A stretch of DNA of 64,000 nt from CBFGRV01 sp965651265. GTDB taxonomy: Bacteria > Bacteroidota > Rhodothermia > Rhodothermales > VXPQ01. The position numbers and the translations under genes are program-made. The notes below the pieces were generated by a model. That model ran no database searches and had not been told where the DNA came from. It worked only from the letters and a program-made list of their open reading frames with translations. The stretch lies in NCBI GenBank assembly GCA_965651265.1, contig CBFGRV010000004.1:1-64000 (forward strand), written 5' to 3'. Positions 44,958-51,725 of the stretch are shown piece after piece. The stretch's first letter is position 1. The number at the start of each line of letters is the position of its first letter.

Positions 44958-45665
44958 ATGGCCGTTTCCTTCGGTGTGATCGTCTTTCCCGGTTCGAATT
45001 GCGACCACGATGCCTACCACGTCGCGAAGCATGTCTTCGAACAGGACGCAAGGTTCATCTGGCACAAAGAGACGTCCCTTGGCGATGTCGACGTGGTCAT
45101 CATTCCCGGGGGGTTTTCGTACGGCGATTACCTGAGGTCGGGAGCCATCGCACGCTTTTCGCCCATCATGCAGGAGGTCGTGAAATTTGCGGAGTCCGGT
45201 GGACTGGTTTTCGGCATCTGCAACGGTTTTCAGATCCTGTGCGAGGCGGGTCTCCTACCGGGCGCCTTGATGCGCAATTCATCGCTTCGATTCGTTTGCA
45301 AGGATGTCCACCTGCGGGTTGAGAATGTGGACACCCCGTTCACGTCGGGGTATGAAGAAGGAGAGGTGCTGACGATTCCCATTTCACACGGCGAGGGCAA
45401 CTACTTCGCTAGCGACGCAGAGCTGGACGCGCTCGAGGAGCACGGTCAGGTCGTCTTCCGCTACTGTGATGCGGAGGGGCGGATCACGCCGGAGGCCAAT
45501 CCGAATGGATCGGCGCGAAACATTGCGGGCATCACGAATCGGGGGCGAAATGTCCTGGGGATGATGCCGCATCCGGATCGATGTGCCGAAGCGATCCTCG
45601 GCAATACCGATGGGGCGGCCATGTTCGAGTCCATCCTGCAGCATTTCGAAGCCGTCGGGGCGTAG
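44958..45665 (+). CDS. purQ: Phosphoribosylformylglycinamidine synthase, glutaminase subunit PurQ
   Basis: PurQ hydrolyses glutamine and feeds ammonia to PurL in purine synthesis. The 235-residue product has VFPGSNCDHDAY at the N-terminus, the oxyanion IPGGFSYGDYLRSGAI, the nucleophile Cys88 in FGICNGFQ and the His in MMPHPDR (His205). The family usually has Glu two residues after that His (PHPE); here it is Asp207, a conservative change at the triad. purL and purS are not neighbours. A rhomboid gene follows 12 bp after the stop. Confidence 0.95.
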   Translation: MAVSFGVIVFPGSNCDHDAYHVAKHVFEQDARFIWHKETSLGDVDVVIIPGGFSYGDYLRSGAIARFSPIMQEVVKFAESGGLVFGICNGFQILCEAGLLPGALMRNSSLRFVCKDVHLRVENVDTPFTSGYEEGEVLTIPISHGEGNYFASDAELDALEEHGQVVFRYCDAEGRITPEANPNGSARNIAGITNRGRNVLGMMPHPDRCAEAILGNTDGAAMFESILQHFEAVGA

Positions 45666-45677
45666 CCTACCCCGCAG

Positions 45678-46313
45678 ATGGATTTTTCTGCCACGCCCGT
45701 ATCTCTTCTGCTGCTCATCGTCAATGTGTTGGTGAGCGTGTATGCGCTCTATTTCGATGAGTCGCTGATCGATCGTCTGGCGTTCAAGCCACGCCGCATT
45801 CTGGAGGGCGGAGAATACCAGCGCCTGATCACGGCGGGATTCGTGCATGTGAGCCTGACGCATCTCGCCTTCAACATGATTACGCTTTACTTCTTCGGTC
45901 CGCCGATGGAGTTGATGCTGGGTCCGGGGAAGTTTCTCTTGCTTTACGTAGGTGCCGAGCTGGCGGCGCACGGGCTCTCGCTCGTGTTTCACCGCAACAC
46001 GGCGAGTTACGCGGCGGTCGGCGCTTCGGGAGCGATTTCGGGCGTGCTGTTCGGCTTCTGTCTATTTCAGCCGTTCACGCCGTTGTATCTGTTTTTCATT
46101 CCGATACCCATTCCAGCGTGGTTGTTCGCCATTTTGTACGTGGCTTTGTCGATGTACGCTATGCGGCGCTCGTCGGGGGAGAGCATGACGGGCGGCATCG
46201 CGCACGAGGCGCACCTTGGGGGTGCGCTGGGTGGGTTGCTTCTGACAATGCTTCTCGAGCCGCGGGCGATCTCTATTTTTCTCGGGCAGATCGGGCTTGG
46301 GCTGGGGCTATAA
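45678..46313 (+). CDS. Rhomboid family intramembrane serine protease
   Basis: Rhomboids cleave transmembrane substrates inside the bilayer. The 211-residue product has about six membrane helices, with FVHVSLTHLAFNM (conserved His, Asn) after helix 1, the nucleophile Ser117 in GASGAISG and the catalytic His179 in HEAHLGGALGG. Both dyad residues are intact, so it should be active. The start is 12 bp behind purQ. A -10-like TATAAT at 46309-46314 overlaps its stop codon. Confidence 0.92.
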   Translation: MDFSATPVSLLLLIVNVLVSVYALYFDESLIDRLAFKPRRILEGGEYQRLITAGFVHVSLTHLAFNMITLYFFGPPMELMLGPGKFLLLYVGAELAAHGLSLVFHRNTASYAAVGASGAISGVLFGFCLFQPFTPLYLFFIPIPIPAWLFAILYVALSMYAMRRSSGESMTGGIAHEAHLGGALGGLLLTMLLEPRAISIFLGQIGLGLGL

Positions 46314-46534
46314 TGTGGCGAATAAGTCCTGCCCCGAGGCCTTGAGTCCGTTATTGCATTCAGAAAAATACGGAGAAAGGATACTGTCTGCAGAAGATAT
46401 GCCGTTATTGTGTTGCGCGGATGGAGGAGGTTGCGTAGCTTCCGGTACCTCATGCGCCTGGAGGCCCATATTGGGCTGCTTCCGTCGCGTCGATTGGGCC
46501 AAAGAGCTCGGCTTGGTGGCAAGCCGGGCTTTTT
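46314..46534 (+). ncRNA. Candidate small structured RNA or long 3' region of unknown class
   Basis: This non-coding stretch begins at a perfect TATAAT (46309-46314) overlapping the rhomboid stop and ends at the terminator at 46505-46534. It holds the direct repeat CCGTTATTG at 46348-46356 and 46402-46410, the hairpin GCCCA-TAT-TGGGC near 46467-46479, and GC-rich segments that can pair around 46416-46490. No convincing -35 element lies 16 to 19 bp upstream of the TATAAT, so it may simply be the 3' end of the purQ-rhomboid transcript. I do not recognise SRP, 6S or tmRNA signatures. Confidence 0.3.
46505..46534 (+). terminator. Strong intrinsic terminator
   Basis: An 11-bp stem, AGCTCGGCTTG (46505-46515) with CAAGCCGGGCT (46520-46530), one G-U pair, closes a GTGG loop; five T follow at 46530-46534. 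It ends the purQ-rhomboid transcript or a small RNA, and insulates the large RNA downstream. Confidence 0.88.
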
Positions 46535-46557
46535 GATCTGAGGCCGATGTGGATATC

Positions 46558-46589
46558 GTGTGAACGAATTGTGGAATATTCGATCACAC
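46558..46589. repeat. Imperfect 32-bp palindrome upstream of the large RNA promoter, possible operator
   Basis: GTGTGA-A-CGAAT-(8 nt)-ATTCG-A-TCACAC: two arms of 6 and 5 paired bases separated by a single A/A mismatch. It ends 6 bp before the -35 element of the large RNA, a place where activators or repressors bind. Confidence 0.55.
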
Positions 46590-46595
46590 TCTCGC

Positions 46596-46624
46596 TTGAC
46601 CTCCCTTCCCGTTGAGGCTATAAT
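46596..46624 (+). promoter_or_regulatory. Consensus-grade promoter of the large structured RNA
   Basis: TTGACC (46596-46601), exactly 17 bp, then a perfect TATAAT (46619-46624). Transcription should begin around 46631, which is the first base of the first hairpin. This is the best promoter in the window by match to consensus. Confidence 0.85.
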
Positions 46625-46630
46625 GGGTCC

Positions 46631-47534
46631 AGTGCCTGACGGCACTGTTCCTTGACGCGACTGGAAACTCTGGGCTGCATGAGGATGCCCGTGAACTGAT
46701 CGAGAGATCAGAACGGAACGCAGCCGTCGAACCGTAGCCGGCGTTGGGCTTGCCCAGCGAGACTACGGATCCGGCGCAGGTGACGTTATCGTTGCCAGGC
46801 GCCGACTGCCTTCGGAGCCGGTTTCGACCGGCAAGAACCGAGATTGGGAGTCATTCTTCGGAATACTCCCACCAAAGCAGTCGAGCTGCACCTCCACGCA
46901 CTCGTTGAAGCAGCGGTACCAACCGCCTGTGGAGAACGATAAGGTCCGGCGAACAGCGGAAACGACCGCCGCGAGTTGCCGAGATGAAGCACTGCTCGAA
47001 AGAGCAATGTGGATCGGAAGCTCACCTGGCGAACGTCTCCAGCCGCTTGTGGAGAGTACCTCGATAAAGCCGGTGTCGCAAGACTCAGGCCGCACGAGAT
47101 GCTCGGTGAAGCAAGCAGCAACTGATTGCTCATTCCCTACCGTTCTGCGAAGCAGGCGTCGGCATAGACCGCTTGTCGAGCGCTGCGCTCGTTGAGGCGC
47201 TGACGGAAACGTCAACGCGGAGAGCCGTGGCGTGCTGAAGCAAGCTATCGTGCCGAATCACCGATGTGGAGAGTACGCTGGAGTCCGCACACGGGCAAAC
47301 AAAAGTCCGTGGCTTTCTAAACCGTCAGCCCATGCGGTTTAGACGCACCATCTCCGGTTCGCCGGAAGGCCGTGCGATAGTCACCTATCGGCCTCGTGCC
47401 GATACGAGAGTTAGGCCTCGTTCCTGTTCACGACCCTGCTTGCCAGGATCGAGATCAGGCGAGGCCGGTTGCGTCGAGGGAAAACATCGCCTAAACGGTG
47501 GCAGCGTCGGCTGATGGATCGGCCGACGTTTTTT
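46631..47534 (+). ncRNA. Large (about 0.9 kb) highly structured non-coding RNA, class not identified
   Basis: The element runs from a consensus promoter to an intrinsic terminator and has no credible reading frame. It begins with the hairpin AGTGCC-TGAC-GGCACT (46631-46646). Further perfect or near-perfect helices include CTGATC-GAGA-GATCAG (46696-46711) inside GGCTGC/GCAGCC (46673-46678, 46720-46725); CCGTAG/CTACGG (46732-46737, 46763-46768) enclosing TGGG-CTTG-CCCA; CGGCGC/GCGCCG (46772-46777, 46799-46804); UUCG hairpins at 46817-46832, 46845-46871 and 47353-47366; GAAA hairpins at 46993-47006 and 47197-47218; GCAA at 47069-47090; TCTAAACCG/CGGTTTAGA (47316-47324, 47335-47343); CGATAG-TCAC-CTATCG (47375-47390); and GGCCTCG/CGAGGCC (47414-47420, 47460-47466). 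It lacks RNase P, tmRNA, SRP and group I/II core sequences known to me. It may belong to, or be a new relative of, the large ornate RNAs such as GOLLD, ROOL or OLE. Confidence 0.82.
47505..47534 (+). terminator. Intrinsic terminator of the large structured RNA
   Basis: CGTCGGC (47505-47511) pairs perfectly with GCCGACG (47522-47528) across a 10-nt loop; six T follow at 47529-47534. Confidence 0.9.
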
Positions 47535-47613
47535 ATTTTGCGGCTCCCACATTTTGTGATTCCATCGATTCGGAATCGTCTCTCAGCCACCGCACGAACT
47601 GCACGTCGCCTCG

Positions 47614-48276
47614 TTGTACGAGTCCACTCAGCCCCTTTCGGCGCACGTCTCCGCCGCCGTCGTCAACTACCAGACACCTGACCTCACCGAAGAAGCGCTA
47701 CGGTCGTTTCGAAGGCACTATCCCGATGTCGAGCTCCTCGTCATCGACAACGGATCTCAGGATTCATCCCCCGATCTAATCCGCCGTCTCGCGGACGAGC
47801 TCACCCTCCAGACGATCTTCCTGCAGCGGAATCGTTACCACGGGCCTGCGATGCACATCGCGATGTCGGAGTTGCAGACGCCGTGGGTCTTTCTTCTCGA
47901 CAGCGACACGATCACGGAAAAAGGCGGCTTCCTGGAGGCGATGCTGGAGCTCGGCGCATCGCCGAAAGTGTACGGCGCCGGCAAAGTGGTTCACGTGGAT
48001 CGGCGCGGATTCCGGGCCGATGACGGGATTCCCGTGCTGGTGAGCGCCTACATGCTGATCAATCGTGACATCTATCACCGGCTGCCTCCCTTCGTTCATC
48101 ACGGGCTTCCGGCGCTCCAGAATTTCGAAGCTGCTCACCGCGCGGGTTATCACCTCGAGCCCTTCGATATCGAGCGCTACGTCCGGCACCTCGGACGCGG
48201 CACGGCCGCTCGATTCGGCTACGGCCTGGGCTTCAGGAGCCGACTCGACTTCCTGCTCAAGAAGCTCGGACTATAG
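47614..48276 (+). CDS. Family 2 glycosyltransferase
   Basis: GT2 enzymes transfer a sugar from a nucleotide donor to a glycan or lipid acceptor. The 220-residue product has the N-terminal GT-A strand VSAAVVNYQTPDLTEEALRSF, LLVIDNGSQDSS and the DxD-like metal site LLDSDT near residue 93. It lacks membrane helices. The start is a TTG at 47614; no in-frame ATG precedes the first strand. It begins 79 bp after the large RNA terminator and is convergent with the next gene. It is short for the family (usually 250 or more), so the acceptor domain is small. Confidence 0.85.
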   Translation: MYESTQPLSAHVSAAVVNYQTPDLTEEALRSFRRHYPDVELLVIDNGSQDSSPDLIRRLADELTLQTIFLQRNRYHGPAMHIAMSELQTPWVFLLDSDTITEKGGFLEAMLELGASPKVYGAGKVVHVDRRGFRADDGIPVLVSAYMLINRDIYHRLPPFVHHGLPALQNFEAAHRAGYHLEPFDIERYVRHLGRGTAARFGYGLGFRSRLDFLLKKLGL

Positions 48277-48278
48277 AA

Positions 48279-49154
48279 TCAGGTGATGTTCACGTTCAGA
48301 GCCTTACCGCGAAGCAGATAGCCAACAGCCAGTAGCTCGAGGCCGAAAGGCAGATATCCGATGTAGCCGAGCAGTGGCATCTCAAACACATGAAGAAATT
48401 GAGCCCCCGGCGTCCTGTACGTCCACTTCGGGAAGGAATAGAAATTCCAGAACTCCCAGAAGAATCCGCAGATGAGCGCACCCAGGGCCACAGAAACGAC
48501 CGGCCGCCAGTTTCGCCTGTCCAGATGATCGAAGAGCGATGGCCGGCCAAGCCAGATGTTCAACGGCTCGATCAAACAGAACATCGACCCCCAGACGAAC
48601 GGATAGAACACATCCGGCCATATCATGATGAGCGCCACCAGCACCCATCCAGCCACGAAAAAGCCTGTCGCCGTGAGCCAAGATCGCGGAATACGCGGGC
48701 CCGACGACATCCGGTCGACCCAGCCAAATGATCGCACGAGCTCGGCGGTCACGAACACGGCCGGCATGACCGTCGAGAACGCAACCGAGGCCAGTACGAC
48801 ATAAGCCAGATCCGAGAAGACCTCCGCTCCGTTGTAGGTCCAGTTGTTCGTCCGCAGGTTGAACAATTCAAACAGCCACCACACGGGCACCGACGCGACG
48901 AAGAGCCAGGCGAACTCCTGTCCCGAGCGCGCGACGGGCGATTCGCCGCGCCGGGTGAAGACCAGACCGTCCACCGCCAGGGCGTACCCCAGCCACATCG
49001 GGAAGAAAAAGACGTGCGTGCGGAGCCCGTCGAGTCCCCAGTTGAGCGACCATCCGCACAGGGCGAGCACGATTCCGGCCCAGCCATGCAGGGGATACCT
49101 CGCGGCCGTTCGACGGACCGAGGCCGCCTGCACCTCGTCATCCAAACCGATCAT
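48279..49154 (-). CDS. Polytopic membrane protein of unknown function
   Basis: The 291-residue product has seven or eight hydrophobic segments, with aromatic-rich loops (LFELFNLRTNNWTYNG, WEFWNFYSFPKWTYR) repeated in its two halves, so it may have arisen by internal duplication. The charged N-terminus has no signal peptide. No named family is recognised. It lies 8 bp downstream of the acyltransferase-like gene on the same strand, in line with a role in lipid or envelope metabolism. This is inference from position only. Confidence 0.7.
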   Translation of the reverse strand: MIGLDDEVQAASVRRTAARYPLHGWAGIVLALCGWSLNWGLDGLRTHVFFFPMWLGYALAVDGLVFTRRGESPVARSGQEFAWLFVASVPVWWLFELFNLRTNNWTYNGAEVFSDLAYVVLASVAFSTVMPAVFVTAELVRSFGWVDRMSSGPRIPRSWLTATGFFVAGWVLVALIMIWPDVFYPFVWGSMFCLIEPLNIWLGRPSLFDHLDRRNWRPVVSVALGALICGFFWEFWNFYSFPKWTYRTPGAQFLHVFEMPLLGYIGYLPFGLELLAVGYLLRGKALNVNIT

Positions 49155-49162
49155 CGATCCCT

Positions 49163-50296
49163 CTAGAAACGCATCTCGAACATCGCATACTGCTTATCGA
49201 TTACTCCACCCATAGATTCGAGCGCATTTCGCAGTCGCTTGTTCGTATCGAGCACCCAGCTCATCTCGCTTCCGTCATAGCCATGCCGCGAGCCGTTCTC
49301 GATGATCGCTAGATTCAAAATGGCATCCAAGCCGCGACCCTGATACTCCCGGAGTACGCCCATGAGCGGCGTCCTGCACTCGTAAAGGCCGCCGAACTTT
49401 GAGTAGGCCAGCAGCTTCGGGAGGCCAAGAGGCAGAAGCCGACCGTCGCGAACTCGCCTAAGGAGTTGATTGATGTTGGGCAGCGTGATCGAGAAAGCCA
49501 CGGGCTGGCCGTCGTCCTCCAGGAGGTAGACCAGTCTGGGGTCGACGATTTGCTTCAGTTCCCTGGCCAATTGGGCGAACTCGTTCTCTGTCATCGGCAC
49601 GTGGCCCCAGTTGTTCGACCAGGCGTCGTTATAGATGTGCAGGATGGATCTCGCCTCCTCATCGTAGCGGCTCATATCCAGCGGGCGCAGTCGGATGGTC
49701 GGATTTCGCCGCTGGACGAGCTCGACTCCGCGCCGCAGCTTATCCAGCTTCACATATTTCTTGTGGATGTAGTAGGCCCACATCGTCATTGCCCGCTTGA
49801 AGCCGAATCGAAGCAGGTAGTCTTCATAGTACGGCGGGTTGTACGGCATGAGGATGGAGGGCTCGCGATCGAATCCCTGAGTCAGGAGGCCCGACGTGTC
49901 GTTCATCGACGGATTGGTCGGCCCTCGCATGCCGGTGAGTCCGCGTCCGGTGAGCCAGTCGCGTACGGCGGATAGAAGGGCAGCGGCGACGTCGTAATTT
50001 TCGACGGTCTCGAAAAACCCGAAAAAACCCGTGGCGTCCTGGTACTTCTTGAGGTGCATCCCATTGACGATGGCCGCGATCCTGCCGACGATGAGACCGG
50101 CGCCGTCGAGGGCTAGAAAAGGTTGGATGGAGCCGTGCTCGAAGAACGCGTTCTTGCGCGGATCGACCACGTGCAGGGCATCGCGCCGAAGCGGCGGAAT
50201 CCAGTACGGATTGCTCCGATAATGCTCGTACTGAAAGTCGACGAACCTTCGGAGATCGGATCGAGATGTGACTGGATGGACGTGGACCGGACTCAT
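49163..50296 (-). CDS. YghO-like GNAT-fold acyltransferase
   Basis: The 377-residue product opens with the segment RFVDFQYEHYRSNPYWIPPLRRDALHVVDPRKNAFFEHG, typical of the YghO-like group of GNAT proteins, and has MRGPTNPSMNDTSGLL and a C-terminal GNAT-type region with GVLREYQGRGLDAIL (acetyl-CoA-type loop). In Bacteroidota and proteobacteria such genes are often next to a serine palmitoyltransferase gene. Here it begins 6 bp after that gene. N-acylation of a long-chain base is an attractive but unproven role. Confidence 0.8.
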   Translation of the reverse strand: MSPVHVHPVTSRSDLRRFVDFQYEHYRSNPYWIPPLRRDALHVVDPRKNAFFEHGSIQPFLALDGAGLIVGRIAAIVNGMHLKKYQDATGFFGFFETVENYDVAAALLSAVRDWLTGRGLTGMRGPTNPSMNDTSGLLTQGFDREPSILMPYNPPYYEDYLLRFGFKRAMTMWAYYIHKKYVKLDKLRRGVELVQRRNPTIRLRPLDMSRYDEEARSILHIYNDAWSNNWGHVPMTENEFAQLARELKQIVDPRLVYLLEDDGQPVAFSITLPNINQLLRRVRDGRLLPLGLPKLLAYSKFGGLYECRTPLMGVLREYQGRGLDAILNLAIIENGSRHGYDGSEMSWVLDTNKRLRNALESMGGVIDKQYAMFEMRF

Positions 50297-50302
50297 GCCG
50301 GG

Positions 50303-51601
50303 CTACACGGCCGCACCGTTTTTGCTGATTACACCGTGCTTGCGGCCGACACGCTGGAAGGCCTCGAGGATGAAATCGAGCTCCTCGTCCGTGTGCGTGG
50401 CCATATAGGATGTGCGCATCAGGGCCTGACCCTGAGGCACCGCCGGCGGCACGACGGCATTCACGAACACGCCTTCTTCCAGCAGGTCGCGCCAGAATTT
50501 GAAGCACGTCGTCATGTCGCCGATGACGACTGGAATGATGGGTGACTGGCTCGTCCAGACGTTGAACCCTTCGCGCCGGAATCCCTCCCTCATGTAGTCG
50601 GAGATCTTCCACAGCCTTTCGAGGCGTTCGGGTTCGGCCTCGAGGATATCCAGGCACTTGAGCACGGTGGCTACGTTGGCCGGCGGCATAGAGGCGCTGA
50701 AGATGTGCGCCGAGCTTCGATGCCGGATGTATTCGATCACATCGCGATCGCCGACGCAGAAGCCGCCCAGCGAGGCGAAGCTCTTGGAGAACGTGCCCGT
50801 GGTCAGGTGTACGCGATCGTGCAGCCCGAAATAGGCCGCCGATCCGCGTCCGCCGGGACCGATGACGCCGCATGCATGTGCATCGTCGAGCATCAGGGCC
50901 GCGCCGAATTCTTCGGCGAGCTCAACGAGCTCCGGCACCTTGGCGATTACGCCGCTCATCGAGAAGACGCCATCGGTCACTATGAGCTTCCCGGCTTCCG
51001 GGTTCTCTTCGTGGACCTTTTCGAGTAGCCGCCGGAGGTGGTCCAGGTCGTTGTGCCTATATCGGAGCGTCTCTGCGAGACTGACCTGCGTCCCCGCCAC
51101 GATGCAGGCGTGATTGTCTTTGTCGGAGAAGATGAAGTCGCCCTTCGCCGTGATGGCCTGGATGACGCCTTCGTTCGTCATGTAGCCGGTAGAGAAGAGC
51201 ACACAGGCCTCGGCACCCATGAACTCGGCAAGTCGATGCTCGAGCTCGATGTGCAGGTCGAGCGTTCCATTCAAGAATCGACTCCCCGTGCAACCGGTGC
51301 CATATTGCTTGATGGCCTGCGCGGCCGCTTCCTGAACGCGGGGATCCGAGGTCAGCCCCAGATAATTGTTTGAGCCGGCCATGATGATCTCGCGGCCGTT
51401 CATGATGGCTCTGGAGCCCTCGTTGCGTTCGATCGGCCGGAAGTACGGGTAAAGGTCGGCCTTCTTGACCTGTGCATAGTCGCCCGTTTCCTCGAAGAAT
51501 CGATGGGCCTTGCCGAAGAGCGTAGGCTCCTCGCGCACGGTCGGAGCCGACTCCTCAATCGGTGGCGTGCTCTCGTTACTATGGAAATCGGGCGTCGTCA
51601 T
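50303..51601 (-). CDS. Alpha-oxoamine synthase, probable serine palmitoyltransferase
   Basis: Serine palmitoyltransferase condenses L-serine with an acyl-CoA, the first step of sphingolipid synthesis. The 432-residue product is a PLP fold-type I enzyme: FSTGYMTNEGVI, DNHACIVAG with His164, LMLDDAHACGV (Asp240, His242), and the PLP Lys273 in GTFSKSFASLGGF. The FSKSFASLGGF version matches serine palmitoyltransferases rather than the TLGKAL type of glycine C-acetyltransferase or AONS. An N-terminal extension of about 35 residues is polar. A YghO-like acyltransferase gene follows 6 bp later, supporting the sphingolipid reading. KBL-type activity is the main alternative. Confidence 0.85.
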   Translation of the reverse strand: MTTPDFHSNESTPPIEESAPTVREEPTLFGKAHRFFEETGDYAQVKKADLYPYFRPIERNEGSRAIMNGREIIMAGSNNYLGLTSDPRVQEAAAQAIKQYGTGCTGSRFLNGTLDLHIELEHRLAEFMGAEACVLFSTGYMTNEGVIQAITAKGDFIFSDKDNHACIVAGTQVSLAETLRYRHNDLDHLRRLLEKVHEENPEAGKLIVTDGVFSMSGVIAKVPELVELAEEFGAALMLDDAHACGVIGPGGRGSAAYFGLHDRVHLTTGTFSKSFASLGGFCVGDRDVIEYIRHRSSAHIFSASMPPANVATVLKCLDILEAEPERLERLWKISDYMREGFRREGFNVWTSQSPIIPVVIGDMTTCFKFWRDLLEEGVFVNAVVPPAVPQGQALMRTSYMATHTDEELDFILEAFQRVGRKHGVISKNGAAV

Positions 51602-51638
51602 AATCGACTCTATGGAATGCAGAGAGTAGCGCTGGGAT

Positions 51639-51669
51639 AAAAAAAGCGGTACGGCGTCGGGTGAACCGC
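51639..51669 (-). terminator. Probable terminator of the glycosyltransferase gene
   Basis: On the minus strand GCGGT (51669-51665) pairs with ACCGC (51650-51646), followed by seven T (51645-51639). The stem is only 5 bp with a 14-nt loop, so this is moderate. It lies 57 bp after the stop at 51726. Confidence 0.5.
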
Positions 51670-51725
51670 CTCCGCGCTGTGTTTCCGCCGATCACCGGCA
51701 AAATACGTAATAATTCGGTCACTTC

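Noticed and set aside
46763..47215. Minus-strand frame of 150 codons and others inside the large RNA
   Set aside because: They overlap a region dense in hairpins with a plus-strand promoter and terminator; composition is unlike neighbouring proteins and no domain is seen.
46631..47534. RNase P RNA, tmRNA, SRP RNA, or group I/II intron
   Set aside because: No GAGGAAAGTCC core, no tag-peptide frame or tRNA-like end, no GGAAGGAAGCAGC-type loop, no domain V or P7-type sequence; length also does not fit the first three.
47505..47534. This hairpin as a leader attenuator of the GT2 gene
   Set aside because: It ends in six T 79 bp before the TTG start and is better explained as the large RNA terminator.
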